Shown: positions 28,861 through 39,325, counted from the first letter of the stretch. The stretch: DNA of 46,533 bases from Enterovibrio calviensis DSM 14347 (GCF_000621165.1 NZ_JHZA01000025.1:1-46533); one strand, 5' to 3'. The notes: generated by a model not told the origin, from the sequence alone. Numbers and translations are program-made.

Positions 28861-29370
28861 TTAAATGTCGTTAGCGTCAAACTCAACGATCAAATCATCA
28901 GATAGGCCTTCCAATGCCTCCCCGAGATCATCTAGTGATGTTGTGTTCGCGATGTCTAGATCGAAATCTGCGGTGAAAATCACACCACCCGAGTTCGCGG
29001 CGCTCTGTGCGTGAGTTTCTAAGTTGTTAATATTTATTCCGAACTTTGCAATTTCGCGAGTCACCTCTTGAATTATCCCTGAGCGGTCATTGCCTGTGAC
29101 GGTCAATGAATGGGTTGTTGAGTCAGGTTCAGGAAGGTGAGGCGCGTCGGCGATAAGCACGTCGAGCTCAGGGATCTTGTTAAGAGCGAGAGACAGTGAT
29201 GTTGCATCGTCATCTTTAATGTCGACTTGAATGATCCCAGCAAATTTTCCAGCAAGTTTGCTAAGGCTGCTGGCTTGCCAGCTGCCATGGTGTTGAAAAA
29301 CGGTGTCGGAAAGCGTTTCTACAAGGCCAGGACGATCAGTGCCGATTAAGGTAATAACTAACTGCTTCAT
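28861..29370 (-). CDS. gcvR: GcvR-type ACT-domain regulator
   Basis: A 169-residue protein with two ACT domains (about 1-80 and 90-165; first begins QLVITLIGTDRPGLVETL, second SLTVTGNDRSGIIQEV). E. coli GcvR binds glycine and blocks the activator GcvA of the glycine-cleavage operon. Here it is the first gene of gcvR-ppk-ppx and is divergent from pstC across a region with Pho boxes. The link between glycine control and polyphosphate is not obvious from the sequence. Confidence 0.85.
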   Translation of the reverse strand: MKQLVITLIGTDRPGLVETLSDTVFQHHGSWQASSLSKLAGKFAGIIQVDIKDDDATSLSLALNKIPELDVLIADAPHLPEPDSTTHSLTVTGNDRSGIIQEVTREIAKFGININNLETHAQSAANSGGVIFTADFDLDIANTTSLDDLGEALEGLSDDLIVEFDANDI

Positions 29371-29547
29371 GGTTGATCCTTAACGTTTACAGCGGGAGGA
29401 GATTTCATTATTGGATTTGTATGAAAGCCTGTCTACTGCTGCTTTAATGAGCACTTCCTTTCTGTGCCTTGCATCAATGTTAGAGAAGGCTAGACATAAA
29501 TTGTGACATTTTTATTTCACTTGATTCACTTAGTATGTTTTTCTGTA

Positions 29548-29565
29548 CTGTCACATTTATGTCAT
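29548..29565 (+). promoter_or_regulatory. Pho box before pstC
   Basis: CTGTCACATTTATGTCAT fits the PhoB consensus CTGTCATAwAwCTGTCAy very well, with the two TGTCA units 11 bases apart. It is 47 bases before the pstC ATG and inside the divergent gap to gcvR. A weaker TGTGACA-TTTCAC pair lies further up at about 29502-29520. Confidence 0.8.
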
Positions 29566-29611
29566 CAAAAAGAAATATTATGTATCGCTTAACTTAGGAA
29601 AAGAGGTACCA

Positions 29612-31783
29612 ATGGCAAACGCCACACACTCGCTGATGCAAGGAGACCCTAGTCGGCGTATTAAGGACAAGTTGGCTCGCATATCTGTGACCGGTGGCGG
29701 CCTTGTGGTGTTGTTCGCGTTGTTGCTGATCTTTTTCTACCTCGCCTATGTGGTTCTGCCGCTATTCAAAAGTCCTGATGTTTCTCTAAATCAACAGGTT
29801 GAACTAGACCTATCAGGTAAGCCTGTCCAAATTGGCATGGATGAAAACAATCAACTTGGTTTTCGCTATTCTGACGCGGGTAATTTGACGGTCTTCTCGC
29901 TGCTTGATGATCATGATGTCTTAATTAACAGGCAAGTCGCATTATCCCCTACAAGTTTCTTTGCTCAGGACTCCTCCACGGGTTTCAGTGCCTATGGTTA
30001 TGGCGACGGGGCAGTGTCATTTCAGAGATTACGATTTGTGGCGCACTACAGTGATGGTGTCCGTCATTTCACGCCAGATGTTCATATTTTCGATACCCTA
30101 CAACTTGGCGATGTAGGCGAGACAGTTTCCAGCCTCTCTTTTTCCATGAACGGCGATGAACGTGCAGTGGCCGGTGTGGTCGGTGATACTATCAATGTCG
30201 TCGCGCAGATCGGCGACGTTGAGCACCTTCGTACTTCAGTGCCTTCTGACAAAAGCGCGACGGTATTGATCACCCCAAATGGACGTAAGCTGTTTGAAAT
30301 GGTGGGTGACCAACTCAAGGTATACAACCTTTCGACTTCTTCGCTTTCATTGCGGGAAACCGTGAATATCCGAGATGTCACGGGTCAAATGCCTGTTTCG
30401 ATGACCTTGCTGGCTGGTGGTCATTCACTCCTTATTCGTTTAGATGATGGGCGCATCGGCCAATGGTTTGATGTGGTGAAGGCCAACACAAGAACCTTGA
30501 CCATGGCGCGCGAGTTCTCAACCCCCATAGGGCAATTAGCCATTGAGGCACATCGCAACGTATTTGCGAACCTCGCTAATAACGGCGACCTGTCACTGTG
30601 GCATGCTCCGAGCGAATCTTGGGATGGGTTTGAGTTTCCGACTTTGTCTAGTGATGTTGATGCCATGAGGTTTTCACCTCGTGCTGACCGCCTCTTGGTG
30701 GAGCAAAATCAACGACTCACCGTTCTTGATGTCGATAATGCGCACCCCGATGTGAGTATTACATCGCTTTGGAAAGAGATCTGGTATGAAGGTTACAGCG
30801 AACCGGATTACGTATGGCAATCTACGTCAGGCAGCGATGCGTTTGAAGGTAAACTCAGTGCGGTACCTGTTGTTTTCGGCACAATAAAAGTTGCAGCCTA
30901 TGCCCTAATTTTTGCCATTCCGATGGCCGTTGGTGGCGCAATTTATACGGCTTACTTTATGCCGTCGGGCCTGCGAAAAGTGGTAAAGCCAACCATTGAA
31001 ATCATGGAAGCGCTGCCGACGGTTATTCTCGGCTTTTTGGCGGGGCTTTGGCTTGCGCCGATTGTCGAATCGCATCTGCCCGCCATGTTTATCATTTTCT
31101 TTGCGATGCCCGTGTCTTTCCTACTCACGGCGATTGTTTGGACCTATTTGCCTCGCACTTGGCGCAAGAAAGTGCCAGCAGGTGGTCATCTCATCATCTT
31201 GCTGCCTTTGATTTTACTCATTGGTTTTTCGGCTTTCTCATTGGGGCCTTGGGTCGAGCAAACCTTCTTAGGTGGCGATAGCCGCGTGTTTGTAACCGAC
31301 GTGCTCGGTGTCAACTTTGACCAGCGTAATGCAATTGTGGTTGGTATCGCGATGGGCTTTGCCGTGATACCGACGATTTTCACCATCGCAGAAGATGCTA
31401 TTTTCTCTGTTCCTAGTCACCTGACCAATGGGTCATTGGCGCTGGGGGCGACGCATTGGCAAACCCTGACTCGTGTGGTGTTGTTAACCGCGAGCCCTGG
31501 TGTGTTTTCCGCTGTGATGATGGGGTTAGGTCGTGCCGTCGGTGAAACCATGATTGTATTGATGGCGACAGGGAACACGCCGTTGATGGAATGGAACCCG
31601 TTCGAAGGTCTGCGCACGCTTTCTGCCAATATTGCCGTAGAAATGCCAGAGTCAGAAGTCGGCAGTTCGCATTATCGAGTACTGTTCCTGACCGCCTTTA
31701 TTCTGTTCAGTTTCACTTTCTTAATTAATACGGTGGCAGAGTTTGTTCGCCAGCAGTTACGAGAAAAATACCGTGCGTTGTAG
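29612..31783 (+). CDS. pstC: Phosphate ABC transporter permease PstC, extended form
   Basis: A 723-residue inner-membrane permease of the high-affinity phosphate importer. Residues about 28-52 are a membrane anchor. Residues about 60-405 are a large soluble, probably periplasmic, domain rich in beta strands. From about 415 on comes the normal PstC membrane domain with the permease EAA-like loop (GSLALGATHWQTLTRVVL). E. coli PstC has only the permease part (about 320 residues); long versions occur in vibrios and pseudomonads. It heads pstC-pstA-pstB-phoU behind a Pho box. Confidence 0.93.
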   Translation: MANATHSLMQGDPSRRIKDKLARISVTGGGLVVLFALLLIFFYLAYVVLPLFKSPDVSLNQQVELDLSGKPVQIGMDENNQLGFRYSDAGNLTVFSLLDDHDVLINRQVALSPTSFFAQDSSTGFSAYGYGDGAVSFQRLRFVAHYSDGVRHFTPDVHIFDTLQLGDVGETVSSLSFSMNGDERAVAGVVGDTINVVAQIGDVEHLRTSVPSDKSATVLITPNGRKLFEMVGDQLKVYNLSTSSLSLRETVNIRDVTGQMPVSMTLLAGGHSLLIRLDDGRIGQWFDVVKANTRTLTMAREFSTPIGQLAIEAHRNVFANLANNGDLSLWHAPSESWDGFEFPTLSSDVDAMRFSPRADRLLVEQNQRLTVLDVDNAHPDVSITSLWKEIWYEGYSEPDYVWQSTSGSDAFEGKLSAVPVVFGTIKVAAYALIFAIPMAVGGAIYTAYFMPSGLRKVVKPTIEIMEALPTVILGFLAGLWLAPIVESHLPAMFIIFFAMPVSFLLTAIVWTYLPRTWRKKVPAGGHLIILLPLILLIGFSAFSLGPWVEQTFLGGDSRVFVTDVLGVNFDQRNAIVVGIAMGFAVIPTIFTIAEDAIFSVPSHLTNGSLALGATHWQTLTRVVLLTASPGVFSAVMMGLGRAVGETMIVLMATGNTPLMEWNPFEGLRTLSANIAVEMPESEVGSSHYRVLFLTAFILFSFTFLINTVAEFVRQQLREKYRAL

Positions 31784-31827
31784 TGTCCACATTGCTTTTT
31801 ATGTCTTGTTTCATATAGGAACAAACG

Positions 31828-33474
31828 ATGTTTAAGCGATTAAACAGCAGTTCGCCTTGGGTGTGGATGACCGCAGGCATGGTCAGTTTGTGCTTGGTCG
31901 CCGTCCTAGGCGTGATGCTCTTGATCGGCTGGAAAGGCTTGGCCTATTTTTGGCCTGCGCCAGTATATGAATTTCAAGTCAAAACACCTTACGGCGAAGA
32001 GACACTGTTTGGCGAGATTTACGGCGTTGAATCTGTGTCGGCACGCCAGTTACAAGAAGCGGGCATTGACGTCAATCCAGAGTTTGGACCGGAACAAAAT
32101 CGGTTTTTGATAAAAATCGCGAACCGTGAACGCGAAGCGCATGACTTTGTATCTGTGCTTGAACAAAACATTGTCACCCAATCGGAACGTCCAGACATTG
32201 CCGTTATTGAGCGTACCGAGCATGGCGTATTCTTTGGTGTGCCTGTTGGCTTCATGGAAAATGGCAAGATAGTCGACACTGATATTGATCGTGCGTACTA
32301 CCAACAAAAGATAGAAGTTGCAGACCAACAACGATTGGCCATTTCGACACTGGAGCACAGTGAAATTGAAAAGGTTAATTGGAAACTAAGCGAGAAAAAA
32401 ACTGAGGCACTGTCTTACCAGAAAGCCGGTGAGACTGTTCCTCAATCAGTGTCTGATGAAATTGCGATACTGACTCAACGATATGACGCGCTAGAGTCGT
32501 CTCTAATGACGTTGCGCACTGCCCACTCGCTCGATTACCTGATAGTAAAAGATCGTAATAGCAGCTCTGTGAAAGTGCCGCTAAACGATGTGCTGGCGAT
32601 GTGGTACCCCAATGCGATGAGCGGGTTTGAGAAATTCAGTCAATGGGCGCATCAAATCGTGAGATTCGTGACAGAGAATCCGCGTGAAGCTAACTCTGAA
32701 GGGGGTGTGTTTCCGGCCATATTTGGCACCGTGCTGATGGTGTTACTGATGTCTATTATGGTGACACCGTTGGGTGTGCTAGCGGCTGTATATCTTCACG
32801 AATATGCGGGTAAGAATGCGTTTACTCGTCTTGTTCGTATCGCTGTGGTTAATTTGGCTGGCGTACCATCCATTGTGTATGGCGTTTTTGGTCTTGGTTT
32901 CTTTGTCTACTTTGTGGGCGGGAACATCGATGCTTTGTTCTATTCTGATACGTTACCTAACCCGACATTTGGTACTCCAGGGCTACTTTGGTCATCATTG
33001 ACCCTAGCCATTTTGACGCTACCAGTAGTCATTGTCTCAACGGAAGAAGGCCTGACTCGTATCCCTATTTCAGTGCGTCATGGCTCAATGGCATTGGGAG
33101 CGACACAAGCTGAAACCTTGTGGCGAATCGTTTTGCCTATGGCAAGCCCTGCCATTATGACAGGCTTGATCCTCGCTATCGCAAGGGCCGCAGGTGAAGT
33201 GGCGCCTTTGATGTTGGTGGGCGTTGTGAAAGTCGCCCCCAGCCTTCCTTTAGATGGCAATTTTCCGTTCCTGCATTTGGACAGAAAATTTATGCACTTG
33301 GGGTACCATGTTTATGATGTGGGCTTCCAAAGCCCAAATATCGAAGCAGCGCGTCCCTTGGTATATGCAACGTCATTGCTTTTGGTTACTGTGATAGTGA
33401 GCTTGAACCTCGCGGCAATCTCTATTCGTAATCACCTTCGCGAAAAGTATCGCGCACTCGAACAAGAACTGTAG
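31828..33474 (+). CDS. pstA: Phosphate ABC transporter permease PstA, extended form
   Basis: A 548-residue second permease. An N-terminal membrane segment (about 13-37) is followed by a soluble insert up to about residue 290 that includes a likely coiled coil (about 150-220, Gln/Glu/Lys-rich). The PstA permease core then runs from about 294, with the EAA-like loop [18 protein letters not shown]. Like PstC it is much longer than the E. coli protein (about 300 residues), and the two soluble inserts may meet in the periplasm. A TATAGGAA ribosome site precedes the ATG. Confidence 0.93.
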   Translation: MFKRLNSSSPWVWMTAGMVSLCLVAVLGVMLLIGWKGLAYFWPAPVYEFQVKTPYGEETLFGEIYGVESVSARQLQEAGIDVNPEFGPEQNRFLIKIANREREAHDFVSVLEQNIVTQSERPDIAVIERTEHGVFFGVPVGFMENGKIVDTDIDRAYYQQKIEVADQQRLAISTLEHSEIEKVNWKLSEKKTEALSYQKAGETVPQSVSDEIAILTQRYDALESSLMTLRTAHSLDYLIVKDRNSSSVKVPLNDVLAMWYPNAMSGFEKFSQWAHQIVRFVTENPREANSEGGVFPAIFGTVLMVLLMSIMVTPLGVLAAVYLHEYAGKNAFTRLVRIAVVNLAGVPSIVYGVFGLGFFVYFVGGNIDALFYSDTLPNPTFGTPGLLWSSLTLAILTLPVVIVSTEEGLTRIPISVRHGSMALGATQAETLWRIVLPMASPAIMTGLILAIARAAGEVAPLMLVGVVKVAPSLPLDGNFPFLHLDRKFMHLGYHVYDVGFQSPNIEAARPLVYATSLLLVTVIVSLNLAAISIRNHLREKYRALEQEL

Positions 33475-33499
33475 GCACCCGAAAGGAACGAACAACGAC

Positions 33500-34318
33500 A
33501 TGATATCCATCAATGCCAACATAGGATTACCTGGCCCAATAGATTTGTCATCGATCTCTGATGAACAAACCGCACTGGTGATCCAAAACCTCGATTTGTA
33601 TTACGGGAATACTCAGGCATTGTTTGATATCAATATGCGCGTCCCTAAGGGAAAAGTGACGGCATTTATCGGCCCTTCGGGTTGCGGTAAATCGACGCTT
33701 CTTCGCTGCATCAATCGCATGAATGACTTGGTGGATGGATGCCGTGTTAAGGGTGAGATATTGCTACAAGGCACCAATGTGTATGACGAATCGATTGATG
33801 TGCCAGCGCTGCGCCGAAAGGTTGGCATGGTATTTCAACGCCCGAATCCATTCCCAAAATCGATTTATGAAAACGTGATTTATGGCCTTCGCTTGCAAGG
33901 CGTGAAGAACGTGAGAACCCTTGATGATGCCGTCGAGCGATCGCTTCGCGCTGCCGCGCTTTGGGATGAAGTGAAAGATAGGCTTCAGGATAATGCGTTC
34001 GGTTTGTCCGGCGGTCAGCAGCAGCGTCTTGTGATAGCTCGTGCGATCGCCATTGAGCCGGAAGTGTTGTTGCTGGATGAGCCGACATCAGCGCTCGATC
34101 CGATTTCTACGTTGACCATTGAAGAATTGATTAACGATTTAAAGCGCAAATATACCGTGGTCATCGTCACTCACAATATGCAACAAGCAGCTCGCGTCTC
34201 GGATCAGACGGCATTTATTAACTTAGGCAAACTGGTAGAATACGCGGACACAGACACGCTCTTCACCACGCCGAAAAGTAAGCAAACTGAAGACTATATT
34301 ACTGGCCGTTACGGCTAA
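33500..34318 (+). CDS. pstB: Phosphate ABC transporter ATPase PstB
   Basis: A 272-residue ATP-binding subunit of the Pst importer, cytoplasmic face. Walker [10 protein letters not shown] (about 55-63), Q-loop [14 protein letters not shown] signature LSGGQQQR and Walker [13 protein letters not shown] with the switch His ([13 protein letters not shown]) are all intact. It lies 25 bases after pstA and 14 bases before phoU. Confidence 0.97.
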   Translation: MISINANIGLPGPIDLSSISDEQTALVIQNLDLYYGNTQALFDINMRVPKGKVTAFIGPSGCGKSTLLRCINRMNDLVDGCRVKGEILLQGTNVYDESIDVPALRRKVGMVFQRPNPFPKSIYENVIYGLRLQGVKNVRTLDDAVERSLRAAALWDEVKDRLQDNAFGLSGGQQQRLVIARAIAIEPEVLLLDEPTSALDPISTLTIEELINDLKRKYTVVIVTHNMQQAARVSDQTAFINLGKLVEYADTDTLFTTPKSKQTEDYITGRYG

Positions 34319-34332
34319 AGGATCCGGACCTG

Positions 34333-35040
34333 ATGGACAATCACAATTTCAGTCGACATATATCGGGCCAGTTTAATGCTGAACTGGAATCCATTCGTAC
34401 ACACGTTCTCGCCATGGGCGGTTTGGTTGAAAGACAACTGACCGATGCGCTTCGCGCGATGCACTATCAAGATGTCGAGCTTGCCAAACAGGTTATTCGA
34501 GAAGATCACAAAGTGAACTCGATGGAAGTGGCAATTGATGAGGCCTGTACGAGGATCATTGCGAAACGCCAGCCTACTGCGGGGGATCTGCGTTTGGTTA
34601 TTGCCATTATCAAGACGATTACCGACCTTGAGCGCATTGGTGATGTTGCCGACAGTATTGCGAAAATGGCATTGGATAACTTTTCCAACCATCAGCAACC
34701 GTTTCTCGTTTCGCTTGAAAACTTAGGCCATAAAGCCGCTCGTATGCTTCATGATGTGCTGGATGCGTTTGCTCGCATGGATGTTGATGCCGCAATGAAG
34801 GTTTATCACAGTGATGATCATTTGGATAAAGAGTATGAGGCGATTATTCGTCAGTTGATGACCTATATGATGGAAGATCCGCGCTCAATACCAAATGTGC
34901 TCAAGGTGATGTGGTCTGCGCGCGCCATCGAGCGTGTCGGAGATCGCTGCCAGAATATTTGTGAATACATCATTTACTTTGTTAAAGGTAAGGACATTCG
35001 TCATACCAACAAAGAACAGCTTGAGAAAATGTTGAAGTAG
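34333..35040 (+). CDS. phoU: Phosphate signalling protein PhoU
   Basis: A 235-residue all-helical protein of two PhoU repeats, each with the E/D-rich metal-binding signature ([14 protein letters not shown] and [17 protein letters not shown]). It ties the state of the Pst importer to PhoR and damps the Pho response when phosphate is plentiful. Last gene of pstC-A-B-phoU, with a terminator directly downstream. Confidence 0.96.
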   Translation: MDNHNFSRHISGQFNAELESIRTHVLAMGGLVERQLTDALRAMHYQDVELAKQVIREDHKVNSMEVAIDEACTRIIAKRQPTAGDLRLVIAIIKTITDLERIGDVADSIAKMALDNFSNHQQPFLVSLENLGHKAARMLHDVLDAFARMDVDAAMKVYHSDDHLDKEYEAIIRQLMTYMMEDPRSIPNVLKVMWSARAIERVGDRCQNICEYIIYFVKGKDIRHTNKEQLEKMLK

Positions 35041-35102
35041 GTGATGCGCGCTTCCGCTTTGGGAGGCGAGGCAAGCTGAGGCAGTCTGTCTATCTTAGGC
35101 AT

Positions 35103-35129
35103 AAAAAAACCCGCGATTGCGGGTTTTTT
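35103..35129. terminator. Two-way terminator between phoU and bamE
   Basis: CCCGC, loop GATT, GCGGG flanked by seven A and six T, between convergent genes. Confidence 0.9.
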
Positions 35130-35138
35130 GTTATTTGA

Positions 35139-35495
35139 TTATCGAATAGCTTCAAAGAAACTGGTACCGGGTTCAAAGTCACCTTTCATACCGATTAACT
35201 GACCACTGTCATCGAAAGAGAGGATCAATTCTTTTTGCTCAGGTTCTGAATGGCCTGGTTTCAGCCATTGAACGAAGTACCAAGTGTTTGGATAACCTGA
35301 TTCGACCAACATTGGTGGACCAAGTAAGAATTTAACCTGTTCTTTGGTCATGCCAAATTTCAGTTCTTCAACAGAACTCTGGTCGATGTAGTTTCCCTGA
35401 TTGATATCTATACGGTAAACCAGCTTGTTAACCCAAGAGCAGCCTGAAAGGCTTGCTAGGACAAGAGTGACCGCAACGACGTGTTTCCAATGCAT
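35139..35495 (-). CDS. bamE: Outer-membrane assembly lipoprotein BamE (SmpA)
   Basis: A 118-residue lipoprotein of the BAM complex that folds outer-membrane proteins. Lipobox LSGC gives the lipidated Cys at about position 19. The SmpA/OmlA fold follows (KFGMTKEQVKFLLGPPM and a W-Y-F strand). It is downstream of, and reads in the same direction as, recN, as in many gammaproteobacteria, with its own 125-bp upstream gap. Confidence 0.95.
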   Translation of the reverse strand: MHWKHVVAVTLVLASLSGCSWVNKLVYRIDINQGNYIDQSSVEELKFGMTKEQVKFLLGPPMLVESGYPNTWYFVQWLKPGHSEPEQKELILSFDDSGQLIGMKGDFEPGTSFFEAIR

Positions 35496-35620
35496 GACTT
35501 CTTACTTCATTTCCAAAATAGGGGACGATGATAAACAAGCGAGTGAGAGAAGTAAAAAACTCTTCTCTCAACTTGGTTGTTCGACCGTGCTATTTGAAAA
35601 AAGTTTCTTTCAGATAAACA

Positions 35621-37288
35621 CTATGCAGCCACTAATAACTCTTTAGCATTCGCGAGCGTGTGTTCTGTGATTTCACTGCCCCCCAAAAGGCGCGCTAACT
35701 CTTGCACGCGCGCAGAGAGATCAAGCTGCACCATGCTGGTAGACGTTGTGCCTTTCTCGCTGGTTTTGGTGACAAACATTTGCTGATGACCGCAACCTGC
35801 AACCTGAGGTAAGTGGGTCACACACATGACTTGCGTGGACTCGCCCAGTCTGCGGAGTAGTTTCCCAACAATAGCTGCCGTTGGGCCACTGATACCCACA
35901 TCGACTTCATCGAAAATCAAACTAGGGGTATCAACCTTCTGAGCGGTAATCACTTGGATAGCGAGTGAGATGCGTGACAATTCACCGCCGGATGCGACTT
36001 TGCCTAATGCCTGCATAGGTTGGCCAGGGTTAGTTGAGACCATAAACTCAATGCTATCCACACCCATTGGAGATAGGTGGCTCTCTGGTTGGCTGTTGAG
36101 GGCAATGTGGAACTTCCCGTTTTGCATACTAAGTTCATGCATGCTCGCGGAAATAAGCTTGTCTAACTCTTTTGCGTATCGCTTACGGCTCTTACTCAGT
36201 TTTTCAGCTGAGGCAAGACAGGCCTGATGTTTTACTTCAACGTCTTGAGCCAGTTGCTCAATTTGGTTGTCGCTGTCATTAAGGGAGTCTAGCTCGGCGA
36301 TCAGTGCTTGATGAGCGTCATAGAGCGCTTCAGGCAGCACTTGATGCTTACGTGACAAACGCATAATCGTTGCCATGCGATCATCTAAATAATTTAAACG
36401 TGCAGGATCCATGTCCAGCCTATCCATGTAGCTGGTGATCTCGTTGCTGGTTTCTTGAACTTGTATGCAGGCTTCGTCCAGCATCTGTAAGAGCGGCGTG
36501 AATTGGTTATCCATTGAGGCAAGTTCAGCGAGCTTGTGCTGAGCAAACTGCAACAGCGACATGGCATTGTTGTCTTCGTCTTCGCTGAGCGCTTGAATCA
36601 CGCTCTGGCTACAAATGGCGATATCACCGCAGTTAGAGAGACGCTTATGTTCTTCTTCTAGATCTGGGTATTCCGTTTCTCCCAATGCAAGCTCATTGAG
36701 TTCACTTACTTGATATTCCAATAGCTGTTTTTGCGCTTCGAATGCTTCTTTGTTTTTTTCGAGTTGTTTAAGTTCGTTTCGTTTCGCACGCCACTCTTGA
36801 TAACGCTGGCGCATGGTGACGAGAAGGTGTTGATGACCAGCGTACTGATCGAGCAAGGTAAGTTGGAAATCATTACGCATCAAAAGTTGGTGGGCGTGCT
36901 GGCCATGAATGTTGATTAGGTGCTGACCTAATGACTTTTGTTGCGAGGCAGGCACTGGGCTGCCATTAATGAAGGCTCGGGAGCGTCCTTCTTTGGTGAT
37001 CACTCGGCGCAAAATGCACTCATCGCCATCGGTGAGCTCGTTATCTTCTAGCCAACGACGAGCCGCAGGGTTGTTCTGCAAATGGAACATCGTGACGATT
37101 TCCGCTTTGTCCTCGCCTGGGCGAACCATGGATGCATCCGCACGATCACCAAGACAAAGACCAAGAGCATCAATGGCGATGGATTTACCTGCACCCGTTT
37201 CACCGGTGATGGTGGTCATCCCTGAATGGAAGTCGAGTTCTAACGCTTTAACAATGGCAAAGTTTTGAATCGTGATGTGCGCCAGCAT
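35621..37288 (-). CDS. recN: DNA repair protein RecN
   Basis: A 555-residue SMC-like ATPase for double-strand break repair. It has Walker A GETGAGKS (about 30-37), long coiled-coil arms, the signature [11 protein letters not shown] and Walker [14 protein letters not shown]. The reading frame is open to 37402, but family similarity begins [13 protein letters not shown] at 37288. Three LexA-type boxes lie just upstream of that ATG, which confirms the start, since a longer protein would place the operators inside the gene. Confidence 0.96.
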   Translation of the reverse strand: MLAHITIQNFAIVKALELDFHSGMTTITGETGAGKSIAIDALGLCLGDRADASMVRPGEDKAEIVTMFHLQNNPAARRWLEDNELTDGDECILRRVITKEGRSRAFINGSPVPASQQKSLGQHLINIHGQHAHQLLMRNDFQLTLLDQYAGHQHLLVTMRQRYQEWRAKRNELKQLEKNKEAFEAQKQLLEYQVSELNELALGETEYPDLEEEHKRLSNCGDIAICSQSVIQALSEDEDNNAMSLLQFAQHKLAELASMDNQFTPLLQMLDEACIQVQETSNEITSYMDRLDMDPARLNYLDDRMATIMRLSRKHQVLPEALYDAHQALIAELDSLNDSDNQIEQLAQDVEVKHQACLASAEKLSKSRKRYAKELDKLISASMHELSMQNGKFHIALNSQPESHLSPMGVDSIEFMVSTNPGQPMQALGKVASGGELSRISLAIQVITAQKVDTPSLIFDEVDVGISGPTAAIVGKLLRRLGESTQVMCVTHLPQVAGCGHQQMFVTKTSEKGTTSTSMVQLDLSARVQELARLLGGSEITEHTLANAKELLVAA

Positions 37289-37298
37289 GAGTGAGTGC

Positions 37299-37352
37299 CT
37301 GTATCTATAAACACCTGTTTGTAAATACAGTATACACTGTGTTTGTATACAG
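37299..37352 (-). promoter_or_regulatory. Three LexA (SOS) boxes before recN
   Basis: CTGT-N8-ACAG boxes at 37315-37330 and 37337-37352 are perfect. CTGT-N8-ACAC at 37299-37314 is one base off and abuts the first. The array lies 11-64 bases before the recN start and predicts tight SOS control, as known for recN in E. coli, which also has several boxes. Confidence 0.9.
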
Positions 37353-37400
37353 TAAAGTCGAACGCGGTCTGTCGAAATAAAAAATTGTGATATAGGTAAC

Positions 37401-37428
37401 AAAAAAGAGCAGGTTGGGCCTGCTCTTT
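37401..37428 (-). terminator. Terminator of nadK
   Basis: AAAGAGCAGG, loop TTGGG, CCTGCTCTTT: a 10-bp stem with a T-run on the minus strand just after the nadK stop. It separates nadK from the SOS-controlled recN. Confidence 0.85.
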
Positions 37429-37463
37429 AAAAGAGAATATTGGTTTCACTTACAGTGCTGTCA

Positions 37464-38345
37464 TCAAAAAAGCTTGCTAGACCAGCCGAGTTTTGTTCGC
37501 AACGTTTTGTAATAATTGTAATTTTTTGGGTGGATTAATTTTAAAAATGATGGACTTCGATAGATGTGAACTTCATCCCCAGGATTTACAGGTAGCGAGA
37601 CTTGGCTATCACAGCTGACTTCCAGAGTGCTTCCATTGTCGGGTGACACCACCAATTTAATATGGCGCTTGGCGTCAACAACCAAAGGGCGACTGGAAAG
37701 CGTATGTGGGAACATCGGAACCAGTGAAATGGCATCTAGGCTGGGCGATAAAATCGGGCCGCCGCCAGATAAGCTATAAGCTGTGGAACCTGTTGGCGTC
37801 GATATGATTAAGCCATCCGAACGTTGCGAGAACGCAAAGCTGTCATCAATGTAGACTTCAAACTCAATCATGTGAGCGACTTGGCCTGGGTGAAGCACGG
37901 CTTCATTTAGCGCCGCATTGTGGCTTTTAATCTGCCCATGACGATGCACTTCTGCTTCCAGCAAGAAACGTGGGTCTTCGACGAACTCTCCGGCAAGCAC
38001 GTCTGAGAGCGCGAGTTCGTAGTCGTCGGGATCGAGGTCGGTGAGAAAGCCCAGATTGCCTCGGTTAACACCAATCACGGAAATATCGAAGCGCGAAAGT
38101 ACGCGAGCTGCCCCAAGCATATTACCGTCACCACCAATGACGATAGCTAGATCCGCTTTCGCGCCCATCGAGAGCAGGTCGTGAAAATCCTCAGCGGGCA
38201 CATTGATGTAGCTGTCTAGTCGGTTGTCGACAAGCGTGCGATAGCCTTGTTCGGTTAGCCAGTAATAGAGTTTTTCATGTGTTGCTACGGCTTCGGGGTT
38301 TCTCGGCTTACCAACCAAAGCAATTGTCTTGAAACGCTTTGACAT
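37464..38345 (-). CDS. nadK: NAD kinase NadK
   Basis: A 293-residue cytoplasmic kinase that phosphorylates NAD to NADP. The family's [14 protein letters not shown] motif (about residue 70) and [24 protein letters not shown] signatures are intact. It is divergent from grpE, the common vibrio and enteric order recN-nadK / grpE. Confidence 0.97.
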   Translation of the reverse strand: MSKRFKTIALVGKPRNPEAVATHEKLYYWLTEQGYRTLVDNRLDSYINVPAEDFHDLLSMGAKADLAIVIGGDGNMLGAARVLSRFDISVIGVNRGNLGFLTDLDPDDYELALSDVLAGEFVEDPRFLLEAEVHRHGQIKSHNAALNEAVLHPGQVAHMIEFEVYIDDSFAFSQRSDGLIISTPTGSTAYSLSGGGPILSPSLDAISLVPMFPHTLSSRPLVVDAKRHIKLVVSPDNGSTLEVSCDSQVSLPVNPGDEVHIYRSPSFLKLIHPKNYNYYKTLRTKLGWSSKLF

Positions 38346-38468
38346 CTTAGAGATCCTGCGCTGTCTAATGACTTGATTATATACCTAAAAATTGAATGAA
38401 ATCCTGCTCCTTCGTGCAGAACATCTCTATGAAAAGGCAAAATCTTGGCATGTCGCTACAAGAGACAC

Positions 38469-38497
38469 CTTGAAACGTAGCCATACATCCCCATAAT
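38469..38497 (+). promoter_or_regulatory. Sigma-32 heat-shock promoter of grpE
   Basis: CTTGAAA (38469-38475), 13-base spacer, CCCCATAAT (38489-38497) fits the RpoH consensus CTTGAAA-N11-16-CCCCATnT almost perfectly, 77 bases before the grpE ATG. Confidence 0.85.
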
Positions 38498-38573
38498 AAG
38501 CAAAACCGTCGAGATTGATGCCCCAATGGTAATAAATTTGGGGTTCAACACAGTGTATTGTGTCGGAGAGAGC

Positions 38574-39176
38574 ATGAACAAAGAAGAAAATAAGATCCAG
38601 GACGAAGAGTTGCAAAACAATACTGTTGAAGTGCAAGACGAAAATGCTCTTGATGCAGAAACGGATGCAATGATTAGCCGGATCACTGAGCTTGAAGCGG
38701 CGCTTGAAGCAAGCGAAGAAAAAGTGAAAGAGCAGCAAGACAGTGTATTGCGTGCTCGTGCTGATGTAGAAAACATGCGTCGTCGTACTGAGCAGGAAAT
38801 CGATAAAGCACGTAAGTTTGCGCTTGAGCGTTTTGCTAACGAACTGCTACCTGTTATCGACAACATGGAACGTGCGGTTGAAATGGCGGATAAGCAAGAC
38901 GAAGCCATTAAGCCAATGCTGGAAGGCATAGAGCTAACATTGCAAACAATGAAAAGCTCAGTAGAGAAGTTCGGCTTGAAAGAGCTTAACCCTCATGGCG
39001 AACCGTTCAACCCTGAATTCCATCAAGCCATGTCTATTCAGGAAAGTGCAGAGCACGCGCCGAATACCGTCATGCTTGTGATGCAAAAAGGCTACGAGTT
39101 GAATGGCCGTGTTGTTCGTCCAGCGATGGTGATGGTGTCAAAAGCCGCATCTGGAAACGTTGACGAGCAGGCTTAA
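38574..39176 (+). CDS. grpE: Nucleotide exchange factor GrpE
   Basis: A 200-residue co-chaperone that releases ADP from DnaK. An acidic, Glu-rich N-terminal coiled coil (about 1-70), the conserved [16 protein letters not shown] segment and a beta-domain ending [18 protein letters not shown] are visible. The frame extends to 38526, but the ATG at 38574 has GGAG seven bases upstream and starts the known protein (MNKEENKIQ). It has its own sigma-32 promoter and terminator, so it is a separate unit from dnaKJ. Confidence 0.95.
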   Translation: MNKEENKIQDEELQNNTVEVQDENALDAETDAMISRITELEAALEASEEKVKEQQDSVLRARADVENMRRRTEQEIDKARKFALERFANELLPVIDNMERAVEMADKQDEAIKPMLEGIELTLQTMKSSVEKFGLKELNPHGEPFNPEFHQAMSIQESAEHAPNTVMLVMQKGYELNGRVVRPAMVMVSKAASGNVDEQA

Positions 39177-39187
39177 GAGACTCATTG

Positions 39188-39217
39188 AAAAAAAGCCCGC
39201 TTTTTGCGGGTTTTTTT
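39188..39217 (+). terminator. Terminator of grpE
   Basis: CCCGC, loop TTTTT, GCGGG within an A-tract and followed by seven T. Some readthrough into dnaK is possible. Confidence 0.85.
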
Positions 39218-39227
39218 GTGTCTGGGC

Positions 39228-39254
39228 CTTGAAAGCCCAGAATGCGCCCTTATC
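39228..39254 (+). promoter_or_regulatory. Upstream sigma-32 promoter of dnaK
   Basis: CTTGAAA at 39228-39234, then a 12-base spacer and CCCTTATC. The -35 is perfect and the -10 is a fair match to CCCCATnT. It lies about 140 bases before the dnaK ATG. Confidence 0.6.
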
Positions 39255-39297
39255 TAAGGGGCATCAAAAAGAAAATTTAAAATTTTTCTTGTGCAGG

Positions 39298-39325
39298 GTT
39301 GAACCCTAAACCGCGGCCCCCATAT
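39298..39325 (+). promoter_or_regulatory. Downstream sigma-32 promoter of dnaK
   Basis: GTTGAA at 39298-39303, 14-base spacer, CCCCATAT at 39318-39325, 48 bases before the dnaK ATG. Perfect -10, one mismatch in the -35. Confidence 0.75.

Noticed and set aside
37289-37402. Longer N-terminus for recN
   Set aside because: It would put three LexA boxes inside the coding sequence; the family start is at 37288.
38456-38929. 157-residue minus-strand frame over grpE
   Set aside because: Ser-rich antisense shadow of the Glu-rich grpE coding sequence, and it would overlap the heat-shock promoter.
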